From Microcystis aeruginosa W13-11 (GTDB lineage: Bacteria; Cyanobacteriota; Cyanobacteriia; Cyanobacteriales; Microcystaceae): a stretch of 64,000 nucleotides of DNA. A model generated the notes under the pieces. That model did no database searches. It saw only the letters and a list, made by a program, of their open reading frames with translations, and was not told where the DNA came from. The position numbers and the translations under genes are program-made. This document shows positions 39,951 to 50,109 of the stretch, piece by piece; position 1 is the first letter of the stretch, and each line of letters starts with the position of its first letter. The stretch is taken from contig JAADBR010000015.1 in NCBI GenBank assembly GCA_009995705.1, positions 1-64,000 on the forward strand, in the 5' to 3' direction.

Positions 39951-42022
39951 ACATAACTAGGCGAGAATTGATCCAGCAGACAGGTTGGGGGTTGCTGACT
40001 TTGGCTATTAGTCAAGGAACCCTTAACCGTCATTTGGCTGCTCTCGCCGCTCCTAATCCCCGAAAATTAGCTCTTTTAGTCGGTATTGACCAGTATGGGG
40101 CGAATATTCCGCCGCTGCCCGGTTGTCTTACCGATGTGGAGTTACAAAAAGACCTTCTCCGTTATCGTTTTGGTTTTCAGGATGCTGATATAGTGACTTT
40201 AACGGGACAAAAAGCCAGTGGAGAAGCGATCAAAGCGGCTTTTTTAGAACACCTGATCGCCCAAGCTAAAACGGGGGATGTGGTCATTTTTCACTTTAGC
40301 GGTTATGGCAGTGTTGGGGCAGCAAAAGAGGTTTTTATTACTGCTGATGGGGCAGAAAATGCTTTACTGAAGGAAAATATCCTGCTGATGGCTCGCTGTC
40401 TAGCTACGGATAAGTTTAGCTTGGTTTTTGATAGTAGTCATCTTCCCCAACCTCAGCCCTATCTCGGTAATCTTCGCGTTCGCTCCTATTCTAGAACCAT
40501 TACTGATCTTAACCCCGCCGAATTGACTTTCGCTGCCGATATTAAAACCCGTTTTAACCTCAAAAATAAGCCTAGTAACGGCGTTGTTCTCGCTGCCGCT
40601 AAACCGGAGCAAATCGCCCTGGAATTGAGCGGTAATAGCCCCAATGCTGGCTTATTCACCTATGATCTCACGCAGTATCTCTGGCAAGCTTCCCCCAGTC
40701 CGACAATTGCGATCGCTTTTCCCCATCTCCGTAATCTTGTCGCTAATCACAGCAGTGAACAACAGCAGCCGGCAATCCTAACCAGTAATCAAAAAAATAA
40801 TTCTGCGCCGCCTTATCATACAACGTCAGAAACGTCAAGGGGTGGGGCGGCAATTGTTACAAATCTTATTGATGAACGCACCCTAGAAGTCAGTCTGGTA
40901 GGCCTGCCCTTAGAAATCCTAGAAAATTACGGAATTAACTCCTGTTTAAGCTGTATTGAGGCGACTGGGCAGGAAATCAGCCTACAAATTCTCTCCCGTC
41001 AGGGTTTAAAAGCGAAAGCCCAGTTATTATCACCAACCGCCTCCCTAGAAATAGGACAGATTCTACAGGAAAAATTGCGGGTTTTTCCGAGTAAAATCGG
41101 TTTAATCGTCGGTTTGGATAGTAACTTAACCCGGATTGAACGGGTAGATGCCACCAGTACCTTTGCCAGTTTACCCGATGTGGCCGCCGTGGTTAACATT
41201 GGTGAACAAACGGTAGATTGTCTCTTAAGTCGAGTTGGTAGCGAAGAAACTGGCAATTATCAGTTATTATCTGCCAATGGCTCCCTAATTATCGGTAGTT
41301 TAGGGGCGGCCAACGAAGCAATTAAATCGGGAATCAAACGACTGCAATCGCAACTAGAAACCCTGCTGGCCTGCAAATTGTGGCACTTGTTGATCAATCA
41401 AGAATCCTCCGGTTTAGCCGTCATTGTCACCCTAGAAAGCCTCGATCAAACCTATATCGACCCGGTACAAACCCAAAAAATTGCGGGTAGCAAGGGGAAT
41501 AATACCGCTAAAAATGACTTAATTCTGCCCGTCGGGACAGAAATTCGCTATCAAATCGAGAATCAAGAAGAACAACCTCTCTACGCAATGATCCTTGTCC
41601 TCAGCAGCGATCGCCAACCGCTTTTATACTGTTCCCGTCCCGAAAACCCCGATAATTTCAGCAATTCTAGCTCATTAGCCCCCTTTGTCGTGGCGGCCAA
41701 AACCAAGGCTACCATTCCCAATGACCGCCAAGGACATTGGAAAATTGGTCAACCCAAGGGCATCAGAGAGAATATACTGATCCTCAGTCGCCATCCTTTC
41801 CCGAACACCTTGACCCTTCTCAATGCCACTCAAAGCCTCAAGGGAGAAGCAACCCAACTGCTCACCCTGACTAACCCCCTAGAAATAGCCAGAGCATTCG
41901 GTCGCGATCTGAAATTAGATTTAGGCTTAAAAATGGATAATTCTGGCAGTGTAATTGATGAATACGCCTTTGATCTGGGAACTTGGTCAGGTTTCCGGTT
42001 TATCTATCAGGTTATGGACTAA
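39947..42022 (+). CDS. Caspase-fold protein (pseudo-orthocaspase) with a Tat signal and both catalytic residues replaced
   Basis: Protein of 691 residues. The N-terminus [20 protein letters not shown] carries a twin-arginine motif and a hydrophobic stretch, so export by Tat is likely. Residues 40-170 have a caspase (p20) fold: ALLVGIDQY at 42-50, [11 protein letters not shown] and [11 protein letters not shown]. The catalytic His (of a GHG motif) is Tyr (Y120) and the Cys (of DxCH) is Ser (S164, in FDSSHLP), so it should be inactive as a peptidase. The long rest (about 170-691) shows no known domain. YS-type pseudo-orthocaspases have been described in photosynthetic bacteria. Coupled to sat by an ATGA overlap. 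Confidence 0.8.
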   Translation: MNITRRELIQQTGWGLLTLAISQGTLNRHLAALAAPNPRKLALLVGIDQYGANIPPLPGCLTDVELQKDLLRYRFGFQDADIVTLTGQKASGEAIKAAFLEHLIAQAKTGDVVIFHFSGYGSVGAAKEVFITADGAENALLKENILLMARCLATDKFSLVFDSSHLPQPQPYLGNLRVRSYSRTITDLNPAELTFAADIKTRFNLKNKPSNGVVLAAAKPEQIALELSGNSPNAGLFTYDLTQYLWQASPSPTIAIAFPHLRNLVANHSSEQQQPAILTSNQKNNSAPPYHTTSETSRGGAAIVTNLIDERTLEVSLVGLPLEILENYGINSCLSCIEATGQEISLQILSRQGLKAKAQLLSPTASLEIGQILQEKLRVFPSKIGLIVGLDSNLTRIERVDATSTFASLPDVAAVVNIGEQTVDCLLSRVGSEETGNYQLLSANGSLIIGSLGAANEAIKSGIKRLQSQLETLLACKLWHLLINQESSGLAVIVTLESLDQTYIDPVQTQKIAGSKGNNTAKNDLILPVGTEIRYQIENQEEQPLYAMILVLSSDRQPLLYCSRPENPDNFSNSSSLAPFVVAAKTKATIPNDRQGHWKIGQPKGIRENILILSRHPFPNTLTLLNATQSLKGEATQLLTLTNPLEIARAFGRDLKLDLGLKMDNSGSVIDEYAFDLGTWSGFRFIYQVMD

Positions 42023-42098
42023 ATCGATAGAATAATTCTTATGGAATCCTTGAAAAGAAAAGGTTAAAATCCTAACACAGCTACCCCTAAATTTCCCG

Positions 42099-43745
42099 AT
42101 GAATCTTCTGCCCCGGACAACCCAAAGCCGCCTCAAAAAAATCCCACAAATTCCCAGTGTTTGGGAAGGAGATCGTCGTGCTTTATCCTTATCCGAGAAA
42201 ATGCCCCGGGCCACCCTAGAACCAAATCAAGAAAGCGGTGGCGAGTGCGTGATCTGGGTGGACGGTAGCGAGGGCTGTGTACGCTCTATGGAAGTAGTCT
42301 CCCCCGAAACCGGTCCGGAGGCCATGGTGAGAACCTTAATCCGCGCCATCGAAACACCGCAAAGTCCCGCCCGGCCAGCCAGACCGAAAAAAATTATCGT
42401 CCGCGATCGAGAAACACAGTTTTTTCTGCGCGGGGTACTACAAGATCTCGATATCACCATCGATTATGTCCCCAATTTGCCCCTGATCGATGATCTCTTT
42501 CGTGGGTTCGAGGAATTCCAAAATAACCGCCCTCCGGCAATTCCCCCCGCTTGGCAGTCCGCTTTAGTGAAAACTGCTCACGAAATTTGGAAAGCTGAAC
42601 CCTGGTCCTGTTTGGCTGATTACGATATTTTGGAAATTAAGATTGATCGCCCCGATTTCCCGCATCTTTACGCCTGTATCATGGGAATGCTCGGTCGGGA
42701 ATACGGAGTCATTCTCTATCGTTCCCTAGCATCCCTCAAACAATTCCGGCAGGCCGCTTTAGAAGAAAAATCGATGGAAAGATTAGAAAAGGCCTTTCTT
42801 TCCCAAGATTGCTGGTTTTTGAGCTACGAGTTGGCCGATGATGATGAGGACGATGATGAGGATGACTACGATCTGGCCTCGGCTGCCCCCTCCCAAATCC
42901 ATCCAGTTTTCGGCAGCGTGCATCCCTACGAAGGTATTCGCCCCTACTTGGATGAAGAAGAAGCAATCACAGTATATTTGGCTTTAATATCTCTGTTGCG
43001 CTTTTTTAAAGGCAATCAATCCGCTTTATCCGAAGAACCGATCGGAGAATTACAGCGTCGTTTTCGCATTCCCCTCGACCCCGAACAAGCAAAAGGGGAA
43101 ACCGTGGCCGTGACGGTGGCCACGATGCCCGATCTATGTGCGGAATTTATGCAACTCTTAGAGGAGGAGAACGACGATGAGGATGATGAGGATGATGAGG
43201 ATGAATCCGTACTCAAGGAAAATCTAGTCCCTGATAATGCACATCTCAGTCTGGGAATGGTTCCCTGGCAATTATTAGATAAAATTCGCAGTCGTCCAAA
43301 AATCCATTATCAACCCCAATCTGTACCCACAAAAGGGGAGGGTTTCCCCGTGGTGATGATCCAGACCTCCCGACCAAAAGCCAAGGAAATTATCGAAAAA
43401 ATCGAACAAGCTGGCGGTTTGGCAGCCATTGGTTTTAACCCCGGCGAAGATCCCTTAGAAGATACCCGTTATGATCTGGGGGTTCTGAAAATGGCTAACG
43501 GTGATCTCTATCTATTTGGGGAATTCGAGGAAGATGATCCCGACCACCGTAACGCGCGCCGCAATTGGCAAAAACGCATCAAAAATACCGAGGGTTATTG
43601 TGGTTTGATTATTGCCATGGGCGTAACCGGTTCCTCCTGCGGTAATCCCCAATTAAACGATATGTTGGCTCTCTATGAGGCGACATCGATCAATAGTAAA
43701 GATTTAGACTTGGGAGTTTTGACTCTTATGCCTCACTTCGGTTAA
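42099..43745 (+). CDS. Conserved cyanobacterial protein, possibly DUF6930
   Basis: Protein of 548 residues. It begins MNLLPRTTQSRLKKIPQIPS and has two acidic runs (DDDEDDDEDDYD, about 247-258; ENDDEDDEDDEDE, about 355-367) flanking a mostly soluble, mixed alpha/beta sequence. No signal peptide or membrane segment. I recall a family listed as DUF6930 with this start but could not check. A heptanucleotide array follows its stop. Confidence 0.6.
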   Translation: MNLLPRTTQSRLKKIPQIPSVWEGDRRALSLSEKMPRATLEPNQESGGECVIWVDGSEGCVRSMEVVSPETGPEAMVRTLIRAIETPQSPARPARPKKIIVRDRETQFFLRGVLQDLDITIDYVPNLPLIDDLFRGFEEFQNNRPPAIPPAWQSALVKTAHEIWKAEPWSCLADYDILEIKIDRPDFPHLYACIMGMLGREYGVILYRSLASLKQFRQAALEEKSMERLEKAFLSQDCWFLSYELADDDEDDDEDDYDLASAAPSQIHPVFGSVHPYEGIRPYLDEEEAITVYLALISLLRFFKGNQSALSEEPIGELQRRFRIPLDPEQAKGETVAVTVATMPDLCAEFMQLLEEENDDEDDEDDEDESVLKENLVPDNAHLSLGMVPWQLLDKIRSRPKIHYQPQSVPTKGEGFPVVMIQTSRPKAKEIIEKIEQAGGLAAIGFNPGEDPLEDTRYDLGVLKMANGDLYLFGEFEEDDPDHRNARRNWQKRIKNTEGYCGLIIAMGVTGSSCGNPQLNDMLALYEATSINSKDLDLGVLTLMPHFG

Positions 43746-43772
43746 TTTGAACGGGCAGCGGCGGCTTTTTTT

Positions 43773-43849
43773 CAGTAATCAGTAATCAGTAATCAGTAAT
43801 CAGTAATCAGTCATCAGTCATCAGTCATCAGTAATCAGTAATCAGTAAT
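43773..43849. repeat. Tandem heptanucleotide array (CAGTAAT / CAGTCAT, 11 copies)
   Basis: Five CAGTAAT units, three CAGTCAT units, then three more CAGTAAT units run without a gap. The array ends exactly at the 3' edge of the DUF1156 remnant, whose reading frame stops inside it, so the array borders or caused the truncation. Confidence 0.95.
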
Positions 43850-44102
43850 CAGTTTGCTTGGCAAATTCAGTAATAATTTTGGCCGCATCTTCTCTAAACT
43901 CTTGCGGGCAGTTTTCATCCACGAGATCTGGCCACAACGCCGCACAAATTACCGCCCGACACGCAGCCAGTGGTCGCCTTGCCCACCAGATATGAAGTGT
44001 AGAAATATGCCCATGACGAATCGATTTTTACCGCCACCCATGGGCAGGAATTCGCTTAATGGGTAGGTCAACTTCAATGAGGCGTTTAGGGTAGGTCATC
44101 AT
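43848..44102 (-). pseudogene. Remnant of a DUF1156 (defence-associated) gene
   Basis: From an ATG at 44102 the minus strand reads MMTYPKRLIEVDLPIKRIPA and then TAA at codon 25. The same frame continues with KSIRHGHISTLHIWWARRPL, then AACRAVICAALWPDLV and ENCPQEFREDAAKIITEFA, and breaks off in the heptamer array. The KSIRHGH.STLH.WWARRPLAA signature is the DUF1156 N-terminus, from proteins of phage-defence clusters with DUF499 and HerA-type partners. Only about 80 of some 900 codons remain, and one nonsense codon lies inside them. Confidence 0.7.
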
Positions 44103-44112
44103 GGTTAAAATT

Positions 44113-45330
44113 TTACAATTTGGTTAAAAAATCCCACTCATTAAACCAAGTTGAGCGATCAACAAGATTGAGTAATGAAATAAAATCTTGCTCAATATTG
44201 AACTCTATATTATAAGCTTTGGTCACTTGATTAATAATTGCTTCAACGTCATCTTTATCAGCCATTTTATAAAATTCACGATTGTCATTGATGGTTATTA
44301 AATACCTCCTAAATAGAGTATTTAGACTAATATCATTTTCTTTAATAGGATTTTGGTTATTCAAAAAATCCCTTTTACTTAGTTGTTCCCTGACGTTGGC
44401 ATACCGATGGCAAGTCTCATTAATATATTTATCATCAAGACTCTTTAGCTTTTCTTGCATAATTGTTAAATAATGATTCTCTAGGGATTGTACCAAAGCA
44501 GATCGATCAACATTAATATCATCTTTTTTGGCTTCTAGCCATTTTTTTAGTAGATGAGATAACTTGATCAAATCCATTAATAAAATTGACTCAAAAGTAT
44601 AAGACGGAGTGATATACGTTGGAATTTTAACATGACTACCCAGTGCTTCAATAAGCTTATCACGGTGATCATCTTCAATAAAATCACGATCAAAGACGAG
44701 AAAAGCCTTACTCCAAAGCGTTTCTTGATTTCTAATTAACTGAAAGATCTTTTTATAACTAGGTAAATCCTTAAAAATTTTAGAGACTCCACCCATCACC
44801 CAGAAAGAATATTTTTTTGTATTTATACCAATAGTATTCTTTTGTAATAACGTATAAATTGCTTTTGCATCATCCTGACCTTCGACAAAAATGATTTTAT
44901 CCGCTTCAACTGCATTAATAAAATCTAAACCATTGCTATTCCCTAAAGAACTAATAATAGGATTTAGCGCAGAGGGATAAATTCCTTTAAAGCGTGGCTC
45001 TACGAAAAGTTCTTGTCGAGATAAAGCATTATAATTATATTGAGGTCTATTTTCCAGATGAAATAATTGATGTAAAGAAACCTGTCGAATTAAACTTTCA
45101 TTATGAGTTGTTAAAAAAATTTGTGTTGTCTCAGAGAATCTAAGCAGTGTATTGATTAGCCGACTCTGTATGTCACGATGAATATGACTATCAGGCTCAT
45201 CAAAAAGAATCAAATTGAGATCATTTCTTTGCCCAAAAGAATATAAATTTAATAAAATTACAATAATCTGTATTGTGCCACTTCCCAGTAAAGAAATATG
45301 TAAGGATTCAGGTGTCTCAAATGCAGTCAC
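44113..45330 (-). pseudogene. C-terminal half of a split OLD-type ATPase/TOPRIM nuclease
   Basis: Frame of 405 residues starting at a GTG. It contains the Walker B and dimer switch (NLILFDEPDSHIHRDI, then IFLTTHNESLI), then a TOPRIM domain (IIFVEGQDDAKAIYTLL and LVFDRDFIEDDHR). This is the second half of an OLD-family nuclease whose Walker A lies in the separate frame upstream. Only 48 bases, with several stops, separate the halves, and both are in the same frame phase. The intact gene would have about 700 codons. Alone this half cannot bind ATP. Confidence 0.75.
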
Positions 45331-45378
45331 AGAGCGGCTTCTAAAATCTCAGAACTCGCTAAACTAACAGTTTTATTC

Positions 45379-46233
45379 TCAATAAGCACGAAAATTAAGG
45401 CTTTCAGCGTCTGCTTTTTGTATGACCTGAATCCTTACAGAAATATCTTTTTCTATATCACGATTATCAATTTTGTAATTAATAATAACTTTGACATCAT
45501 CCCGAAAATCACTGGAAGTAAAAAAGCTGATTTGTGTACTAGAGCTATCAAAGAGAATATACGACAAATCGCGCTTAAATGTCTCATACAATTGAGGATC
45601 TGCTTGATCACTATGAAGAGTGTATAGACGATTACGAATGACTTCAACCGATTCTCGTTTTTGAATTGCTTCTAGCACTTGTGGAGTAGTCAAAAACCTC
45701 TCATCCGCTCTAATCGTAGCAACAGGAGAAGCGAAAGAACAGGCAATTGCTTTAGGGAAATTATGAAATATTTGGTTAAACTGAAAAAAATCAAAATCTT
45801 GACGATTTAAAAATTCTAGCTTGTAGCTGTTGCCATGGGAATTTGTAATTGAAAAACCAATCTTTAATAATGGGTTTGCTCTTTGCTCAGAAGATATATC
45901 TTGAAAGATAAAAATTAATTCAATTTTTTGACTTTTATCGCACTGATAAAATAAGTCATCAATATTAGAACTACGAACCGTTTTTATATCTGTGTAAAGT
46001 AAATACTGAGTATCTTTAAAAACATAATCCCCCGCTCGATAACGTTCAGGTTTAGCACGAATTGCTTGGTATAACAAGAAGTTAAAGCACTCATGCCAAA
46101 GGGCGATCGCCTCTAGCAAATTGGTTTTTCCTGAATTATTAACCCCAGTAAAGACATTAAAATCAGGATCTAGATCTACGGTAACATCTTGAAAAGACTT
46201 AAAATTTTTAATCTGAATTTTGCTGATCTTCAT
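45379..46233 (-). pseudogene. N-terminal half of a split OLD-type ATPase/TOPRIM nuclease
   Basis: Frame of 284 residues. The N-terminus KISKIQIKNFKSFQDVTVDL and Walker A GVNNSGKTNLL (about 31-41) are the head of an OLD/RecF-like ATPase. The end (QVIQKADAESLNFRAY) lies in a stretch, 45391-45440, shared with the window start, so the reading frame appears to have been cut by that repeat. Its ATG overlaps the stop of the DUF3883-like remnant by 4 bases, which shows the original operon. Confidence 0.75.
45391..45440. repeat. Repeat fragment at the break of the OLD-type gene
   Basis: The about 50 bases from AAAATTAAGGCTTTCAGCG to the CCTGAATCCTTACAG end match two blocks at 1-18 and 80-110, where about 62 extra bases lie between them. 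It sits exactly where the nuclease gene splits. It is either a repeat that inserted and then lost its centre, or a shared deletion derivative. Confidence 0.6.
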
Positions 46234-46440
46234 TCCCGTTCATCCTGCCGTAGAATTGCCTCTAGTCCAAGCTGATAATGTTCAATGCTTGTAACAGGTT
46301 GCCGTCCTAGCGTAACCGCATCTCGAATGACATAAACTTCCGACATCATCCCACAGTTAAACACCCTATAGAGCCAATAGTCCCGCTTTAATCGTTCGGC
46401 TGTTTTATACTTATCTCTGATGCTAACACAATTTGGAAGT
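46230..46440 (-). pseudogene. C-terminal remnant of a DUF3883-like protein
   Basis: The minus strand reads SIRDKYKTAERLKRDYWLYR, then VFNCGMMSEVYVIRDAVTLG, then a helical tail IEHYQLGLEAILRQDERE and stop. The ERLKRDYWLYRVFNC core matches the end of DUF3883 domains, common on helicase-type proteins in defence islands. The start is lost. Upstream of 46440 the frame stays open but reads a stretch I take to be repeat (46441-46560). The stop overlaps the OLD-type gene start. Confidence 0.5.
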
Positions 46441-46816
46441 AGGTTAGCCCAATTAAATCTAATTAGGGAGCAGTCTCGTAGATTGGTTTGAGCGAAACAA
46501 TACTTGGGAGAAAACGTATTAATTCGATTGAAAAAGCGAAACCCAACAACCCCAACGCTTACTGCTTAACTCTCAAAGTAATTGGCTGATAGCATTTTTC
46601 TTTATTCGTGGCAGGCATTTTACTCGCTTCTCCCCTTCTGGGAGAGGGGTTGGGGGGAAGGTAAATTAACCATCTCTGCCATTACTTTAGAAAAATGGTA
46701 TCAGTAGATTGACAAAAATTGAGCTGCCGCCTCAGTTCTGATCACCGATCACTGAAATCCCTAAAATTAAGCGATAATGTAAAGTAAAGTCAAACTTTCT
46801 GGACAAATTATTAATT
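46441..46816. other. Non-coding gap with repeat-like sequence
   Basis: Bases 46441-46560 look like a dispersed repeat (GGTTTGAGCGAAACAATACT and an AAAAAGCGAAACCCAACAAC end). From 46600 to 46816 there is a C/G run (CTTCTGGGAGAGGGGTTGGG) but no gene or clear terminator. The msrA promoter presumably lies near its end. Confidence 0.45.
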
Positions 46817-47479
46817 ATGGTGTTATTCGGATTCGGAAAAAAATTAACTTTGCCCACAGTAAGGGAGGCACTACCCGGGCGATCGGAAAAAATGCCCGTA
46901 CCTAGCGGCCACTACGTTAACGGTCATCCCTTGCAGCCCCCCTTTCCCGCCGGCATGGAAAGCGCAATGTTTGGTTTAGGCTGTTTTTGGGGAGCAGAGC
47001 GGAAATTTTGGCAATTAGAAGGTGTTTACACCACGGCCGTAGGTTATGCGGCTGGTGTCACCCCCAATCCCACCTATCAGGAAGTGTGTACCGGCATGAC
47101 TGGGCATAATGAAGTGGTCTTAGTGGTCTATGATCCCACTGTAATTTCCTACGAACAACTGTTAAAGGTTTTCTGGGAAAGTCATAATCCCACCCAAGGG
47201 ATGCGTCAGGGTAATGATACGGGAACCCAGTATCGATCGGGTATCTATACCTATAGTCCCCAGCAAAGGCAATTAGCGGAAAAATCTCGATCGATCTATC
47301 AAGAAGCTCTCAATAAAGCGGGCCATGGTCAAATTGCCACGGAAATTCTCGACGCACCTGAATTTTATTATGCTGAAGTTTATCATCAGCAGTATTTAGC
47401 GAAAAACCCCGGCGGTTACTGCGGTTTAGGGGGAACGAAAGTTGAATGTCCGATCGCTCTTGATCTGAAGTTAACTTAA
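46817..47479 (+). CDS. msrA: Peptide methionine sulfoxide reductase A
   Basis: Reduces methionine-S-sulfoxide in proteins. The active-site motif GLGCFWGAE carries the catalytic Cys (C56), and [13 protein letters not shown] and [19 protein letters not shown] follow as in the family. The 220-residue length with a 50-residue N-terminal extension is usual in cyanobacteria. Heptamer-like repeats follow its stop. Confidence 0.94.
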   Translation: MVLFGFGKKLTLPTVREALPGRSEKMPVPSGHYVNGHPLQPPFPAGMESAMFGLGCFWGAERKFWQLEGVYTTAVGYAAGVTPNPTYQEVCTGMTGHNEVVLVVYDPTVISYEQLLKVFWESHNPTQGMRQGNDTGTQYRSGIYTYSPQQRQLAEKSRSIYQEALNKAGHGQIATEILDAPEFYYAEVYHQQYLAKNPGGYCGLGGTKVECPIALDLKLT

Positions 47480-47522
47480 GTAGGGTTAGTTATCAGTTAT
47501 CAGTTATCATTCATAATTTAGA

Positions 47523-49913
47523 TCATAAAATATCTTTTCTTTTTTGCAACCAATAGGTAAGGAGAAAATAAATAAGGGAATGAAGAATTAATACTCCCCA
47601 ATTCAATAACAAATTATTGATAGATAATTGATAAACTTGATTGGTATCCTCAAAGGGTAAAGGGATATTAAGACTTTTTGCTTGTGCAATCATATCTTCC
47701 ACCTCTACTAATACCCCGTAGGCACCAATCGACCAGCGACTAATCATCAACCATGATAGATATTTCCCCAGACCTTCTAAGCTAAATAATACCCCAGCAA
47801 AGATAATCTGAGGAATTAAAATTAAAGGTAAGGCACTATTTGCTTGGGTGATATTACTAACCCCAGCAGAAATTAATAAACCGAGATTAATCGCCGCAAA
47901 TATAGTTAAAAATGTGGTAATAAAACAGCCAATTAACCAGGTCATTAATTCCGGTTGCGGGTCAGTAAATCCCCAAAATATCACGCAGGTAATTACAATT
48001 GTTTGCAGAAAAGCTAAGGCTGCTAAAACCAGAATTTTTGAGAATAAATAGGGTAATAATCCCAGATTAACTAATCTTTCTCGCTGATAAATTGCTGATT
48101 CTTTGACAATTTCCTGTAGGGAACAGGCAAAACCTACCCACAATTCCGCGCAGGTAAACACAAAGAGAGTTTTTAAGGCTAAAGTTGCCGATTCGATAGC
48201 ATCTTCACGGCTAGCATTATCTCCCAAAAATAAAGGATCTTTGTCCCCTAAAACCATAGCCATTAAGAAAATTCCAATCGGGGCGGTTAATAGGTATAAA
48301 ATTAAACTAAATCGATCACGGATAATTAACTTGCTATAGCGTTGACATAAAACCTGTAGTTGTGTCCAAAAAGATTGTTGAACCTGTTGCGGCCTACTAT
48401 GATTTTGCTGAAATATTTTACCGATTCTTGCTTCAATATTATTTTTGTAGTAGTCGGATTGTTGAAAACGTTGGCATTCTTGCTCAACTTTTTCCCTAGT
48501 TTCCAGATGAATATAAATATCGGCAAAATCCCCCTGAGGTAAAGAGAAAAAATTTAAGGCCTCCCCCGGAGAACCAAAATAACATAAATTGCCTCCTTGA
48601 CCCAGGAAAACTAATTGATCGCAGAGATTGATATTATTAGTAGCATGGGTGACTAGGAGAATTGTTCTGCCTTCTTTGGCCAATTTTGCCAGCAATTCCA
48701 TCATCTTTTTATCTAAACCGGGGTCTAATCCCGAGGTGGGTTCATCTAAAAAGAATAATTTGGGATTGGCTAATAATTCTACCGCAATACTCACCCTTTT
48801 TAATTGACCACCGCTTAAGTCTTTGACTAAAGTATTTCTTCTTTCTAATAACTCCACCTGCTGCAGGGTTTTCTCGATCACTTCTTGGCAATTAAGATCG
48901 GGAGGTAGCCTTAATTTAGAAGCGTAATATAACACTTCTCCCACGGTTAAATCCCTGTGAACGATATCGTATTGGGGAACATAACCGATTTGGGTGCGAT
49001 AGATATTAAAATTCTGGCGAAGCTCTTCCCCATTCAGATAAACAGTTCCCGATGTGGTGGGTTCAATTCCCAATAAAGTCTTTAAGAAAGTCGATTTTCC
49101 CGCACCACTTCCCCCGACAATCGCTACTAATTGACTCGGTTCGATCGGTAGAGAGATATGATTGAGAATTATTAAAGGTTGTTTCTTTTTATCCCGCACC
49201 ATCCTGACGATATTTTCGGCATCCAGACGGATATTATCCCCTGTATCTAATAAAACTAAGTCATCTCCCTGCAAACGAAAACTATAGGGTCCGATTCTCA
49301 CCGTACAACCATTGGTTAAAATGGCACTACCCGATACTTTTTCTCCGTCGATAAAGACTCCATTGGTGCTTTTGTCGTAGAGAATATAACGATTTTGGTT
49401 ATCGCTGTCGATAATTGCGTGTTGTCGGGAAATTGTCGGCGCGTCTAAAACCACAGTCGCGGTATTATCTCGTCCTAAAACTACACTGCGATTGCTTAGG
49501 GAAACCGATTTAAAAGCTAAAGGTGGGCTTTTTACCTGTTGGTTAGGATGATAATAGGTAATCTTGACCCAATTTTTGACATCTTGACCGATATTAATCT
49601 CATCCCCATTTCGTAAAAGATAGCCCTCTTTGGGAGTAATGACGCGATTGTTGATAAAAAGTTGATTGGAACTAGGATTAGTCCCGTCTCCATCGTAGAT
49701 ATAGTAATCATCTCCCTGACGACGAAAACAAGCTTGGACTCGACTCACCACCGTCCAGTGTTGGGGAACAACTAAATCCACCTGTTGACCATCCCGACCC
49801 AATTTATAATTAGGACGACTCAGATTAATAGAAGGGAGAATTTCTCCCTGATTGTTAAGAATAATGTAGGGTTCTTGACTAATAACCGTTTTAATGTTAG
49901 GAGAATTGGTCAT
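47523..49913 (-). CDS. ABC transporter with two FHA domains, an ATPase and an ABC-2 membrane domain
   Basis: Single-chain ABCG-type half-transporter of 796 residues. FHA domain 1 lies near 35-115 (KLGRDGQQVDLVVP), FHA domain 2 near 145-215 (VLGRDNTATVVLD and ISRQHA and NGVFIDG). The ATPase has Walker A GGSGAGKST, signature LSGGQLKR, and Walker B FFLDEPTSGLD (about 265-430). The rest has six hydrophobic segments of the ABC-2 type. Two FHA domains suggest control by Thr phosphorylation. The cargo is not known. Divergent from the sulfite reductase gene. Confidence 0.9.
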   Translation of the reverse strand: MTNSPNIKTVISQEPYIILNNQGEILPSINLSRPNYKLGRDGQQVDLVVPQHWTVVSRVQACFRRQGDDYYIYDGDGTNPSSNQLFINNRVITPKEGYLLRNGDEINIGQDVKNWVKITYYHPNQQVKSPPLAFKSVSLSNRSVVLGRDNTATVVLDAPTISRQHAIIDSDNQNRYILYDKSTNGVFIDGEKVSGSAILTNGCTVRIGPYSFRLQGDDLVLLDTGDNIRLDAENIVRMVRDKKKQPLIILNHISLPIEPSQLVAIVGGSGAGKSTFLKTLLGIEPTTSGTVYLNGEELRQNFNIYRTQIGYVPQYDIVHRDLTVGEVLYYASKLRLPPDLNCQEVIEKTLQQVELLERRNTLVKDLSGGQLKRVSIAVELLANPKLFFLDEPTSGLDPGLDKKMMELLAKLAKEGRTILLVTHATNNINLCDQLVFLGQGGNLCYFGSPGEALNFFSLPQGDFADIYIHLETREKVEQECQRFQQSDYYKNNIEARIGKIFQQNHSRPQQVQQSFWTQLQVLCQRYSKLIIRDRFSLILYLLTAPIGIFLMAMVLGDKDPLFLGDNASREDAIESATLALKTLFVFTCAELWVGFACSLQEIVKESAIYQRERLVNLGLLPYLFSKILVLAALAFLQTIVITCVIFWGFTDPQPELMTWLIGCFITTFLTIFAAINLGLLISAGVSNITQANSALPLILIPQIIFAGVLFSLEGLGKYLSWLMISRWSIGAYGVLVEVEDMIAQAKSLNIPLPFEDTNQVYQLSINNLLLNWGVLILHSLIYFLLTYWLQKRKDIL

Positions 49914-50109
49914 AAAAAGTTGATCGGTAGATGGCGTTTGCGGGGGACGGTAAGAAGTTAAGATAGAATTGATGTCTCGATCGCTACTGTTAACCTCAGA
50001 GTCTGGAACGAACTCTAGAGATCATCTTAGTAAAACTTCTTAGGATCGATCGAGCTTGCCTAAATTCCTATTCCTAAGACCTATCCACAGGTTATCGTGC
50101 TGTTAGACG

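Noticed and set aside
43854-44066. 70-residue plus-strand frame
   Set aside because: It is the antisense of the DUF1156 remnant, whose minus-strand reading carries the conserved motif.
44113-45330. Independent TOPRIM nuclease gene
   Set aside because: It begins inside an ATPase domain, just before Walker B, with Walker A in the neighbouring frame; it must be a part of a larger gene.
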